Shown: positions 1-6,904, counted from the stretch's first letter. The stretch: 7,066 nucleotides of DNA from an uncultured Bacilli bacterium (GCA_948629335.1 CAPHZB010000068.1:1-7066); one strand, 5' to 3'. Program-made: numbers and translations. Notes: generated by a model from the sequence alone, not told the origin.

Positions 1-204
1 TTTTTTATGTTCTATAATAAGATTTCTACTTAATATTTCAACATGTCCTCTTATCTTACTTAAAGGAACTTCTAAATAACAGGCTAAAAAGTTTTCTAAG
101 ATAATGATATTATCTGGATTATTAAAGATATTACAAAATACGTAATCAAAAGTAATCGGAATGATTTTTCCTTCTTCTAATTGTTCTTCTCTTGTTGTAC
201 TCAT
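1..204 (-). CDS. PD-(D/E)XK (Rpn/PDDEXK_2-type) nuclease/transposase family protein, N-terminal part only
   Basis: This is the first 68 codons of an open frame that runs off the left edge of the window. It starts at ATG (202-204), with AAAGGAG six bases upstream. The N-terminus is acidic and polar, then reads PITFDYVFCNIF, followed by a Leu/Ile-rich helix with ENFL. This resembles the opening of the Rpn/PDDEXK_2 family ('recombination-promoting nuclease/putative transposase'), whose members usually begin with a phenylalanine-rich FDxxFKxIF-type segment and then a helix ending in a Leu-rich patch. Where many relatives have Lys after VF, this one has Cys. The catalytic Asp, Glu/Gln and Lys lie further in and are outside the window, so activity cannot be judged. 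The gene has its own promoter (246-274) and is separated from the glycan operon by a terminator, so it is an independent unit. The family assignment rests on a short stretch and is moderately secure. Confidence 0.68.
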   Translation of the reverse strand, partial: MSTTREEQLEEGKIIPITFDYVFCNIFNNPDNIIILENFLACYLEVPLSKIRGHVEILSRNLIIEHKK

Positions 205-245
205 TTGTATCTCCTTTCTAAAGTGATTTTTCTTCACTGACTCAC

Positions 246-274
246 ATTGTAAACCATTCTTTTTCTCTTGTAAA
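246..274 (-). promoter_or_regulatory. Sigma-A-type promoter of the Rpn-like gene
   Basis: On the minus strand, a -35 box TTTACA (269-274) and a -10 box TACAAT (246-251) are separated by exactly 17 bases; each box matches consensus at five of six positions. Transcription would begin near 239, giving a leader of about 35 nt before the ATG at 204. The leader holds a small hairpin (arms AGTGA and TCACT, at 222-238) just ahead of the ribosome binding site. The DNA upstream of the -35 box is A+T-rich. The remaining bases up to the terminator at 388 show nothing else I can support. Confidence 0.75.
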
Positions 275-387
275 ATGAATAAAATGTTCTATTTGAAGAG
301 ATATATTTACAGATATTTAAAATGAGAAAACACATTTTTTAAAATCGATGAAGAGAGGCATAATCGAAAATAAATTTCTTACAAAAT

Positions 388-409
388 AAAAAAATGTGGG
401 AATTCCCAC
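388..409 (-). terminator. Intrinsic terminator of the glycosyltransferase operon
   Basis: On the minus strand, 12 bases after the stop codon of the last operon gene, lies the perfect palindrome GTGGGAATTCCCAC (396-409). It folds as five G/C-rich pairs closing an AATT loop, followed after one base by seven consecutive T (388-394) and further T-rich sequence. This is a typical Rho-independent terminator and marks the 3' end of the four-gene transcript. On the plus strand the hairpin is followed by TATCTG before the next T run, so termination in that direction would be weaker. Confidence 0.85.
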
Positions 410-421
410 TATCTGTTTTTT

Positions 422-1597
422 CTAATCACCAAACATTTCTTCCCATTTTTCATAAATGTGTTCATGACTAAAACGTTCATTTCTCTTCTTTGCATTTTCC
501 CCATATTTTTTTAACTTTTGCTTATCTTTTACAATTTCTAGCATAGCTTCTGCATATGCTTCTTTATCAAACTGTTTTACAAGAATTCCATTTACATTTT
601 CTTCAATTAAATCACAGATACAAGGTAAATTATATCCAATTGCTGGAAGTCCTACTTCAAAGGCTTCTGTTAAAACTAATGAAAATCCTTCGATTCTAGA
701 ACTTGTCAAAAAAACAGAAGCATTTAATAATTCCCCTTCGACATTCTTTGTAGCAGGAATCAAAAAAACACGATTTTCTAAATGATATTTTTTTATTTGA
801 TTTTCAAGATTTTTCCGTTCACTTCCCTCCCCTACAATCCGAAGAATCCACTCCTCGTTATGCAAGGAAAACATTTTAAATGATTCAATTAACATGTCAT
901 ATCCTTTCACATGCTCATAACGTCCTATGGAAATAAATACTTTTTTCTCTAATGAAGATTGATTAGAAGAAACAAAACTTTTTGGATTACTAATAACCTT
1001 ACTTTCTATATTGTATAAACGATTAATTTCCTTTTTATCATGATTTGTCAGTACAATATATCCATCTAATATTTTTAAATAATGAGAAAATAATTCCTCC
1101 TGGTTATAATAAAAAAGTCCTTTTGTCTGAAAATAAGCTTCTGTACTACTATGTTGCCAACCATATACTTTTGCATCGATTCTGTCTTTGATAAGAGCAA
1201 GAGGAATATAGTCAATTCCCTCTACCCCAATAACTGCATCATATTGTTTTTCCTGAATAATTTTCACAAGTTCATCAAGAATATATTTATCATGAGTATA
1301 ATAAATGTATTTTTTTAAGCCGTGCAAATGCCTAATCAAATTGGTTCTTGTATTCACAACTCGTAGTATTTTGCACGGAACATTTACAATTTTATAAAAA
1401 AGAGGTCTTTGTTTTAATAAAATAACATCAACATCTTTAGATAAATTATACTTGCTATAATCGACTGGATTTCTAGGCTTGGTACAAATAATATCTACAT
1501 CATACCCATGTTCACTTAAAATAGTAGAAACAACGCTAGTAACACGTTGTGCACCCCCTAGGCCAAAACAATCATTAATAACGAATGCTATTTTCAA
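422..1597 (-). CDS. GT4-family glycosyltransferase (GT-B fold), last gene of the operon
   Basis: The product is a 391-residue cytoplasmic retaining-type glycosyltransferase that would transfer a sugar from a nucleotide donor to a lipid-linked glycan. It begins KIAFVINDCFGLGGAQRV, the N-terminal Rossmann strand and Gly-rich loop of GT4 enzymes (residues 2-19). The C-terminal half carries GRYEHVKGYD (about 225-234), VGEG (about 255-258) and the EX7E element in IEGFSLVLTEA (Glu 303 and Glu 311), the nucleotide-sugar binding signature. I chose the TTG at 1595-1597 because the strong site AAGGGAGGTGA lies just upstream and the residue pattern matches the family start. A longer reading from a GTG at 1645 would add 16 residues unlike the family. 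The start overlaps the polymerase gene by 23 nt, suggesting translational coupling. The stop is TAG. Donor and acceptor sugars cannot be told from the sequence. Confidence 0.9.
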   Translation of the reverse strand: MKIAFVINDCFGLGGAQRVTSVVSTILSEHGYDVDIICTKPRNPVDYSKYNLSKDVDVILLKQRPLFYKIVNVPCKILRVVNTRTNLIRHLHGLKKYIYYTHDKYILDELVKIIQEKQYDAVIGVEGIDYIPLALIKDRIDAKVYGWQHSSTEAYFQTKGLFYYNQEELFSHYLKILDGYIVLTNHDKKEINRLYNIESKVISNPKSFVSSNQSSLEKKVFISIGRYEHVKGYDMLIESFKMFSLHNEEWILRIVGEGSERKNLENQIKKYHLENRVFLIPATKNVEGELLNASVFLTSSRIEGFSLVLTEAFEVGLPAIGYNLPCICDLIEENVNGILVKQFDKEAYAEAMLEIVKDKQKLKKYGENAKKRNERFSHEHIYEKWEEMFGD

Positions 1598-2714
1598 ACA
1601 AATCACCTCCCTTAAAAGATATAAATGTGTATTCTTGATATCCACATCCAGTCGCTCCTGATGAAGAAAAATAATACACAGTGTGGTATAAGAAAAAGAA
1701 TGTAAAAAATAAGATACAGAAAGATAAACATTTTCTTTTATTTTCTTTTAATTGATTCTTTATATATTGATAGATATCGGCTAGAATAAATAGATAAAAA
1801 ATGAAGAAATACGTAGTTAAACGTGCTAGGAAATAAAAACGCATGGAAGCTACCTGCACAAGTAAGCATAATCCAGCATAATGCACTAGTCTTTTATTTT
1901 CAACCATTTCTCCTTTCACTTGTTTATAGAAAAAGTAAGAAAATAGAAAAAGAACGGTGCGTAAAATAGTATTTAAAATCGTCGTTGGTGAGAAAGCCAC
2001 ATTATAAACTGTATCAATGTATCGCTTATAACTGGTAAGTCCTATTAGCCATTCTATAAAATCAAAACTTAAGAATAGCAAAATAGCCGAAATAACGTAA
2101 AACCAAAAAATCTTTTTATCTACTTTAAAATGAAATAGAAAATAAACAGGCAACATAACGATTGCACTATTATGTATCATAGTTGCCAGTACTACAATAA
2201 GAAAATAGTTCCAAAATTTCTTTTCTTTTAAATAAGTATACGAATACAGTATCAATGTAATAGCAAGCATTTGCCTACTTTGATTAAACATTTGGTAATA
2301 AAGACAAAAACTAATCATTAAAAATAAACTAATGGCTGGATTTGAACTGTTTTTTAAAATTGCTTTGTATAGAAAGAAAAGACTGAAAAAGGCAATAATG
2401 AAATAAAATGCAAAGACATCATCTCCAAAAAAGAATCCTACAATCCTACATAGAAAGAAAAGTGGAATACCAAACCACGAGACATCACTATCCGTTTGGG
2501 TACCATTTACGACTCGGGAATAGGCATCTCCAACAAATCCATAATCAGTTCCTACTTGGTTACTCCTGAATGCTACAAGAACAAATAAAAGGAAAAAAGA
2601 AAGTAGTAAAAAGAGAATGTATTTTTTATTTCCTATCCTCTTATAAGTACAACCTGCATAAAGACCATAGATAGCAATAACATCAAAAATCAAGTAAAAA
2701 ATAAATGTGCTCAC
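1575..2714 (-). CDS. EpsG-family polysaccharide polymerase (Wzy-type), polytopic membrane protein
   Basis: The product has 379 residues and about 10-12 hydrophobic membrane segments, starting at residues 4-20 and 32-49. It carries EpsG-type landmarks: VGTDYGF after the second helix (54-60), FNQSRQMLA (143-151), MIHNSAI (179-185), ARLTTYF near residue 300, and a final extracytoplasmic-looking segment with GYQEYTF after the last helix. Members are thought to polymerise lipid-linked repeat units on the outer face of the membrane, as in Bacillus EPS and capsule pathways. The start is GTG (2712-2714), within a GTGA overlap of 4 nt with the upstream glycosyltransferase stop, and AAAGGA (2722-2727) sits seven bases upstream. 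The stop is TAA, 23 nt inside the next gene. As usual for Wzy-like proteins, overall sequence is variable, so the glycan cannot be predicted. O-antigen-ligase-like function is a less likely alternative. Confidence 0.87.
   Translation of the reverse strand: MSTFIFYLIFDVIAIYGLYAGCTYKRIGNKKYILFLLLSFFLLFVLVAFRSNQVGTDYGFVGDAYSRVVNGTQTDSDVSWFGIPLFFLCRIVGFFFGDDVFAFYFIIAFFSLFFLYKAILKNSSNPAISLFLMISFCLYYQMFNQSRQMLAITLILYSYTYLKEKKFWNYFLIVVLATMIHNSAIVMLPVYFLFHFKVDKKIFWFYVISAILLFLSFDFIEWLIGLTSYKRYIDTVYNVAFSPTTILNTILRTVLFLFSYFFYKQVKGEMVENKRLVHYAGLCLLVQVASMRFYFLARLTTYFFIFYLFILADIYQYIKNQLKENKRKCLSFCILFFTFFFLYHTVYYFSSSGATGCGYQEYTFISFKGGDLFENSIRY
1603..1613 (-). promoter_or_regulatory. Strong internal ribosome binding site that fixes the TTG start of the last operon gene
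   Basis: AAGGGAGGTGA on the minus strand is close to a full complement of the 16S rRNA 3' end. It sits 8 bases (from GGGAGG) ahead of TTG 1595-1597. It is inside the polymerase gene, where it encodes Lys-Gly-Gly-Asp of that protein's C-terminus. It is the strongest such site in the operon and gives the distal glycosyltransferase its own initiation signal. Confidence 0.85.
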
Positions 2715-3814
2715 GATTTTTTCCTTTCTAATAATTTTGCATATTGTTTGGCAACACGCTCACTTTCCTTTTTCAAATCATATAATTCAAAATAATTTGA
2801 TGTCCTTACCACCTTGTAGTTTTCCACAATAAACTTCGCCCAGTCTAAAGGAGATACATCTAAATCGATGAAATGGGCATTCTTAGATAACTCTAATTCT
2901 CTTGTAATGGTACTTGAAAAAAAGCATGGCAATCCAGAAATCTGTGCTTCAACTCCTACTAGAGGAAGTCCTTCATACTTAGACGGCAAAAGAAAACAAT
3001 CCATTGCTTGATAATATTCTTCTGTATTTGAAACAACACCTTTAAAGAATACTTTATCTTCTATGTTTAACTTTTTCACCTTTTCTTCTATCAATGGTCT
3101 TCTATCTCCACAACCAAAGCATAATAAAACGGCATTTGGAATTAATTTTTGTATTTCATAAAAAATATCAATTAAAAATTCATGATTTTTCTGAAGTTCA
3201 AATCTTCCAATATGACCAACAACCATTTTATCAGTAAGGCCCTCTTTTTCACGAATTCTATTTCTTACATCTTCTCTATACTGAAACTTGTCCATGTCAA
3301 TTGCATTATGAATAATATTAAATTCACGTTTTCCAAATAAGTAAGCCCCTGCTGTATTAGAACAAGCCCATAGATCAGTCGCGTACTTTCCTGAAAACCT
3401 AGAAAAAATATGTAATACAATTCCTTTCATAGACTTTTCATAATGGGAATTGTGTGCATGAGCAATACGAACAGGAACCCCATTTTTTTTAGCTTTATAT
3501 AAATAAAGAGGCATCATACTCTGCATCTGTCCATGAACAATCTCATATTCTTTATGTTCTTTAAAAAAAGTATCTAAATCATGAATATACTTGAAAATAT
3601 TTTTATCATCTTTATAAGAAAATCGATATATTTTCCCACCCATTTTTTCAATTTCATCATCAAAATCCTTTTTTTCTTCATTATGTACTAAAAAGTCAAA
3701 TTGTACTTTATCTAAATCTATATTTCTATAAATATTCATAATAAAGTTTTCAATTCCTGCTGAACGCATATTAGGAACAATTTGTAAAACTCTAATTTTT
3801 TTCTTTTCTTCCAC
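2711..3814 (-). CDS. GT4-family glycosyltransferase, EpsF-like
   Basis: The product is a 367-residue GT-B glycosyltransferase resembling EpsF-type enzymes of exopolysaccharide clusters. Residues 7-26 hold IRVLQIVPNMRSAGIENFIM, the first Rossmann strand with the family's G-(I/A)-E-N loop. AHAHNSH (118-124) and IHNAID (168-173) lie in the cleft and linker. HIGRFELQKNHEFL (201-214) opens the nucleotide-sugar domain, and YEGLPLVGVEA (280-290) gives EX7E with Glu 281 and Glu 289. It acts in the cytoplasm on a lipid-linked acceptor; the sugar is unknown. The start is GTG (3812-3814): an in-frame TGA lies only 18 bases upstream and no other usual start codon falls between, so this start is well fixed. 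A weak site, GCAGGT, lies eight bases before it. The gene begins 23 nt inside the preceding gene and ends in a 4-nt overlap with the polymerase gene. The stop is TGA. Confidence 0.9.
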   Translation of the reverse strand: MEEKKKIRVLQIVPNMRSAGIENFIMNIYRNIDLDKVQFDFLVHNEEKKDFDDEIEKMGGKIYRFSYKDDKNIFKYIHDLDTFFKEHKEYEIVHGQMQSMMPLYLYKAKKNGVPVRIAHAHNSHYEKSMKGIVLHIFSRFSGKYATDLWACSNTAGAYLFGKREFNIIHNAIDMDKFQYREDVRNRIREKEGLTDKMVVGHIGRFELQKNHEFLIDIFYEIQKLIPNAVLLCFGCGDRRPLIEEKVKKLNIEDKVFFKGVVSNTEEYYQAMDCFLLPSKYEGLPLVGVEAQISGLPCFFSSTITRELELSKNAHFIDLDVSPLDWAKFIVENYKVVRTSNYFELYDLKKESERVAKQYAKLLERKKS

Positions 3815-4655
3815 TTCTTTTACCTGCTTTCATTCCAAATAGTCTTGCCGCCATATCAAAAGGATAACGGAATAATACCTTTATATTTCCTTCTTTTAAG
3901 GCTCTTTTTAAAATATAAATTGCAAGCCCTCCCCCACTTGAAGTTGTTCCAAATTGGTCTAGTTCACTATTTTCTTTAAAAAACATTCCAGTTAATTTAT
4001 ACCGATTGTACAATTCTTTTAATGTAAATTTATGCGAATGATAAACAATGGATTTCGCACAATATTTTATTTTGTAATCATTCATAATTAGTTTATAAGC
4101 AATATACATATCCTCATTAATAAGTAAATCTTTACCATCATATCCATTTAATTTGCAAAAAACGTCTCTTCGAATTGCACTAGAAGCATCAGAGAAAAAA
4201 AATGTATTCAGTCCTAAATGCTCTATATCTTTTTTTGTTTTGATTAAGGATTCTTCAGGATAATTCTTTTCTCGTGTATATTTTTCAATATTGTTATATT
4301 TCGTTAACTGTCTAGAATAACATGCATCTGCTTCGCCATTTATAATTGGATTCACTAATTCATAAAGCCAATCTTCTCTTTCAATCCGAATATCCTGTGA
4401 TATAAAAACAAGAATATCTGCTTTACTTTCAAAAGCTTTTTTTTCACGAACTAAACTATGTGAGAAATCTTCTTTCTTTATGAGCTTATAATCAATTTTC
4501 TCCTTTTTTAAAATCTCTTCTGTTTTATCTTTGCTTTCAGTTAAAATATAGAAAATCTTATTTATTTTGACTTTCTTTTGTTTAAGCAAAGATTTGTTTA
4601 AACTTTCAATATATTCTTCTCCATTATAAAGTGGACAAATAATATCAATATTCAA
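3792..4655 (-). CDS. GT2-family glycosyltransferase, rhamnosyltransferase-like, first gene of the operon
   Basis: The product is a 287-residue GT-A inverting-type glycosyltransferase. It begins MNIDIICPLYNGEEYIESL, the first strand and nucleotide-binding turn of GT2 enzymes. DFSHSLVREKK (63-73) matches the FxHxxxRN-type motif seen in many rhamnosyltransferase-like GT2 proteins. SQD (86-88) occupies the metal-binding DXD position, and NEDMYIAYK (180-188) holds the probable catalytic acidic residues. The C-terminus is a basic, amphipathic tail (RLFGMKAGKRSGRK), which may touch the membrane. A dTDP-rhamnose donor is a guess from motif likeness only. The start is TTG (4653-4655), preceded by AGGATGTGA; the next ATG would remove the catalytic core. 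It is the first gene after the promoter at 4716-4745 and overlaps the next gene by 23 nt. The stop is TAG. Confidence 0.88.
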   Translation of the reverse strand: MNIDIICPLYNGEEYIESLNKSLLKQKKVKINKIFYILTESKDKTEEILKKEKIDYKLIKKEDFSHSLVREKKAFESKADILVFISQDIRIEREDWLYELVNPIINGEADACYSRQLTKYNNIEKYTREKNYPEESLIKTKKDIEHLGLNTFFFSDASSAIRRDVFCKLNGYDGKDLLINEDMYIAYKLIMNDYKIKYCAKSIVYHSHKFTLKELYNRYKLTGMFFKENSELDQFGTTSSGGGLAIYILKRALKEGNIKVLFRYPFDMAARLFGMKAGKRSGRKEKN

Positions 4656-4659
4656 ATTA

Positions 4660-4668
4660 TCACATCCT
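4660..4668 (-). promoter_or_regulatory. Ribosome binding site deciding the TTG start of the GT2 gene
   Basis: AGGATGTGA on the minus strand differs from AGGAGGTGA at one base. The AGGA core lies nine bases ahead of TTG 4653-4655. The family-typical N-terminus begins exactly at this TTG, which supports it over any other start. Confidence 0.65.
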
Positions 4669-4715
4669 ATGAATAACTCTTACTTTTCTTATTCTAATCT
4701 ATTAATAACAATTAA

Positions 4716-4745
4716 ATTATATCAAATATAGATAAGTGAATGCAA
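4716..4745 (-). promoter_or_regulatory. Promoter of the four-gene glycosyltransferase/polymerase operon
   Basis: On the minus strand, a perfect -10 box TATAAT (4716-4721) is preceded directly by TGA (4722-4724), making an extended -10 (TGN-TATAAT). A weak -35 candidate, TTGCAT (4740-4745), lies 18 bases upstream; the extended -10 would compensate for it. Transcription would start near 4709, giving a leader of about 53 nt before the GT2 start. No attenuator hairpin is evident in that leader. Confidence 0.7.
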
Positions 4746-4914
4746 CTGAATAGACAGTGCTTTAAAGTAAATTTGACATTTATTGATAAGATACCTGGTC
4801 ATTTAGAAATAATTTCCTATTATTCTCTAATACAATTCCTATTTATATTATGTTCCAGAAATTATGTATTCTTTCTAATATATAATTTTATTTGGAGTAT
4901 ATTTGGATGTGTAC

Positions 4915-4943
4915 AAAAAAAGAAGACGTATCGTCTCCCTTTT
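4915..4943 (-). terminator. Intrinsic terminator of the ChW-repeat gene
   Basis: About 20 bases past the stop codon on the minus strand, AGACG-ATA-CGTCT forms a five-pair core closed by a three-base loop. The stem extends outward through G·U, G-C, G·U and A-T pairs to about 12 pairs, and the descending arm runs into seven T (4915-4921). This is a strong Rho-independent terminator and indicates that the ChW gene is transcribed alone. Confidence 0.87.
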
Positions 4944-4964
4944 AAATTATTCAAAGATTAAACA

Positions 4965-6899
4965 CTATTTTCCTTGGTAAGCATCTTTAGCAGCATTCTT
5001 AAATGAATCAGAAACACTTTCTAAATTTGTAACTACACTAGTATTATTAATTTTATTTATATATGTATTACAAACTTCTCCTGAGTAATAATAACCAACT
5101 GTTACACCTTCTTCTGTTTCTGTAACTGTTTCTCCTCTTAATTTATTAATTTCAGTAACATAGTAGTTCTTTTCTCTAGCCAAAATCTTTTCTTCAGCAT
5201 CTTCTTTTGCTTTTTCGACTTCGCTAACTTTTGTTGCCTGTTGAAGGATAGACTCAGCTTCTTTTAGAATATCACTAAAATCTGATTTTAACGTTTCTGT
5301 AACAGCTTCTAGTGCTTTATAAGTAGACTCAGCTTTATTTTCTTCTCCACCAACTCTTGTTGTTGCAATATTTTTTACTGCATCATTAAGGGTATTAACT
5401 TCTGTAGCATCATTGATTGCCTCCACACCATTAATTGCATCTAAAGCAGTGTTGTAAGCAGTGGAAGAAACCATCTCATATTTTACGGCTTTTCCATTAT
5501 TGTACTTTTTATCTAGCTCAGCTTTTGCAGTACTTTTTGCTAATCTTAACACTGTACTTGTTGTTGTTTGTAAAGTTTTAGATACTACATCACGAGTGCT
5601 AGCATCACCTATTGTATTTATGCCTGTATCAAGGGCAGACATGATAGCATCTACATTTTTAAATAAATCTGAAGATTCTACTGCTGTCTTAATTGTCTTC
5701 AACTTATCTGAAGCATCTTTTCGAATTGTTGTAAATTCTTGTAGAGCATCTTTGGCATCGGTATACGCTTTAACTATTGCTGTAACTCTTGCTTGATTTG
5801 TAGCCTTGTTACTATCTCCAACTACACCTTTAATTGCTCCTGTAATTATATCTGTTTGCGTTTTGTACGCCTCTTCTGTCAAATAACTTACCTTTCCAGT
5901 AGTTGCATCTCTTTGCCCTTCCTTATATAAACGATCTAATTCCGTTTGTGCAGCGTCTGCAGCAGCTATCACCGCATTTTCAAGTGCTGTCGTCTTTGCG
6001 GCCGTTACAGAACCTGCTGAAGTAGCATTATCGATAAGTTCAGTACCTGCTTTTCTAGTAGTTTCAATTGCTGATTTAATTACTTGTGCATCTTTTGCTA
6101 CAGTAGCATATCTATTCAACTCTGTCATGTAAGATGCTATGTTAGTATTTTTTGAAGAATCCAAACCAGCTAACTCTGTTGTATCACTTGGTATTTTTGC
6201 TAATTCGCCTAACACTTTTGTTAACGCTGAAGTTACACTTGCAACATTCTTTGCATCATTAATAGCTTTTTTTCCTTCTGTCATTTTGGCATCAAAATCT
6301 TTTGCATTAATTGTATAGTTTTCTGCTTTATATTCTCTGCTTAATTGATTCAAAGCATCTTCCTTAGCAGCTTCTAATTTTAAATCTGCAGCTTTAACTA
6401 ATCTGAATTCGATAGCCTCAACTCTTTTTGCTTGACCTTCAGTTCCGGCCATTTCTCCTTCGTTAGTCCAATTAGTCCATCCTAAATCTTCAACATGAAC
6501 TTTGTATTGAAGTTTGTATCCTTTTTCTTCTAATCCTTTTGTATAAACACGAATAGCTTCAAGTCTTTGTGCTTTTCCTTCAGAACCGATTACATCAGTT
6601 TCTTTTAGACCATTTTTCCATCCTTCGTTTTCAACGTGTACATCGAAAGTTAATTCTACACCTTCTAAGTTTTCACGTTGTACTTTGATAGCTTCAAGTC
6701 TTAATGCTTGACCTTCAGTTCCAGCGTATTTTCCAATTCCAACCATATCTTGCCATCCAATGTTTTCAACATGGGCACTATATTTTAGATTTGGAGCTTC
6801 TTCTGCTTTAGGATTTGCTAATGGTATTACTGCTGAACCAGCAACAATAGCGGACATTAACAAGCTTGTTCCTATTTTTCTTTTTGCATTCTTTTTCAT
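4965..6899 (-). CDS. Secreted ChW-repeat protein with long alpha-helical repeat region
   Basis: The product is a 644-residue predicted surface or secreted protein of unknown function. A signal peptide starts MKKNAKRKIG, with a hydrophobic core to about residue 28 and likely cleavage in the Ala-rich stretch near 28-35. Three ChW repeats follow (about 38-73, 83-118 and 130-167), each with HVExxGW, a G(T/S)EGxAxR core and (L/V)EAI; the key Trp are 49, 94 and 141. Only the third has the second Trp (144) common in the family. From about 174 to the end the chain is Ala/Lys/Glu/Thr-rich and helical, in diverged repeats of roughly 135-140 residues. There is no LPXTG motif, C-terminal membrane helix or recognisable enzyme domain, so attachment would have to come from the ChW repeats. 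One Cys (610) is present. I prefer ATG 6897-6899, because AGAAGGGATGG precedes it and the nine extra residues from ATG 6926 would put three Glu before the signal peptide. The stop is TAG. Confidence 0.88.
   Translation of the reverse strand: MKKNAKRKIGTSLLMSAIVAGSAVIPLANPKAEEAPNLKYSAHVENIGWQDMVGIGKYAGTEGQALRLEAIKVQRENLEGVELTFDVHVENEGWKNGLKETDVIGSEGKAQRLEAIRVYTKGLEEKGYKLQYKVHVEDLGWTNWTNEGEMAGTEGQAKRVEAIEFRLVKAADLKLEAAKEDALNQLSREYKAENYTINAKDFDAKMTEGKKAINDAKNVASVTSALTKVLGELAKIPSDTTELAGLDSSKNTNIASYMTELNRYATVAKDAQVIKSAIETTRKAGTELIDNATSAGSVTAAKTTALENAVIAAADAAQTELDRLYKEGQRDATTGKVSYLTEEAYKTQTDIITGAIKGVVGDSNKATNQARVTAIVKAYTDAKDALQEFTTIRKDASDKLKTIKTAVESSDLFKNVDAIMSALDTGINTIGDASTRDVVSKTLQTTTSTVLRLAKSTAKAELDKKYNNGKAVKYEMVSSTAYNTALDAINGVEAINDATEVNTLNDAVKNIATTRVGGEENKAESTYKALEAVTETLKSDFSDILKEAESILQQATKVSEVEKAKEDAEEKILAREKNYYVTEINKLRGETVTETEEGVTVGYYYSGEVCNTYINKINNTSVVTNLESVSDSFKNAAKDAYQGK
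4968..6380 (-). repeat. Diverged ~135-140-residue helical repeats in the ChW protein (coding)
   Basis: Numbering from ATG 6899, the motif (A/E)xLxxxY recurs at about 183-190, 319-325 and 460-466, with a related VTEINKL segment near 581-587. Each copy is followed by a Tyr-containing turn and a helix ending in an INDA-x-x-V-type motif; INDAKNV (213-219) and INDATEV (495-501) are the clearest pair, two periods apart. The layout is about three and a half alternating helix units, recalling FIVAR-like or DUF1542-like stalk regions, but I cannot assign a named domain. Confidence 0.55.
6399..6788 (-). repeat. Three tandem ChW repeats (coding)
   Basis: Three in-frame copies with a period of about 45-47 codons share HVE-(N/D)-x-GW, then G-(T/S)-E-G-(Q/K)-A and R-(L/V)-E-A-I. 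Similarity is visible in the DNA too, for example a shared block encoding RLEAI near 6555-6570 and 6690-6705. ChW repeats were first described in Clostridium acetobutylicum extracellular proteins and are thought to act in surface or glycan association; no ligand can be inferred here. Confidence 0.88.
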
Positions 6900-6904
6900 T
6901 TTTT

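Larger units (their letters stand above)
4656..4964. other. Intergenic region between the ChW gene and the glycan operon
   Basis: This 309-base stretch separates two transcription units on the same strand. From right to left it holds the terminator of the ChW gene (4915-4943), an A+T-rich spacer of about 170 bases in which I see no gene or RNA signal, then the operon promoter (4716-4745), the leader, and the GT2 ribosome binding site (4660-4668). A plus-strand open frame at 4740-4961 lacks a ribosome binding site and is not counted as a gene. Confidence 0.7.

Noticed and set aside
1598..1645. N-terminal extension of the last glycosyltransferase from a GTG at 1645
   Set aside because: It adds 16 residues before the family-typical first strand, and the strong SD at 1603-1613 lies inside it, directly ahead of TTG 1595-1597.
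1479..1661. Plus-strand 60-codon open frame opposite the GT4/polymerase junction
   Set aside because: It is antisense to two well-supported genes, with no RBS or family likeness.
4740..4961. Plus-strand 73-codon open frame, hydrophobic, in the intergenic region
   Set aside because: It has no ribosome binding site, overlaps the minus-strand promoter and terminator, and its Phe/Ile/Tyr content is what A+T-rich noncoding DNA gives.
4965..5050. C-terminal sorting signal on the ChW protein
   Set aside because: There is no LPXTG-like motif, hydrophobic helix or basic tail; the protein ends in a polar helix (NAAKDAYQGK).
5461..5796. Plus-strand 111-codon open frame opposite the ChW gene
   Set aside because: It lies wholly antisense to a clearly coding repeat region, with no RBS or recognisable protein features.
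6399..6788. CRISPR-like or noncoding repeat array
   Set aside because: The repeats are in frame, protein-level ChW units with a period of about 45-47 codons, and vary at synonymous and conservative positions.
422..6899. Alternative genetic code (UGA as Trp, as in Mycoplasma)
   Set aside because: Trp codons are TGG where checked (for example in EEWIL and GWQ), and UGA ends the EpsF-like gene exactly at the 4-nt overlap with the next start.
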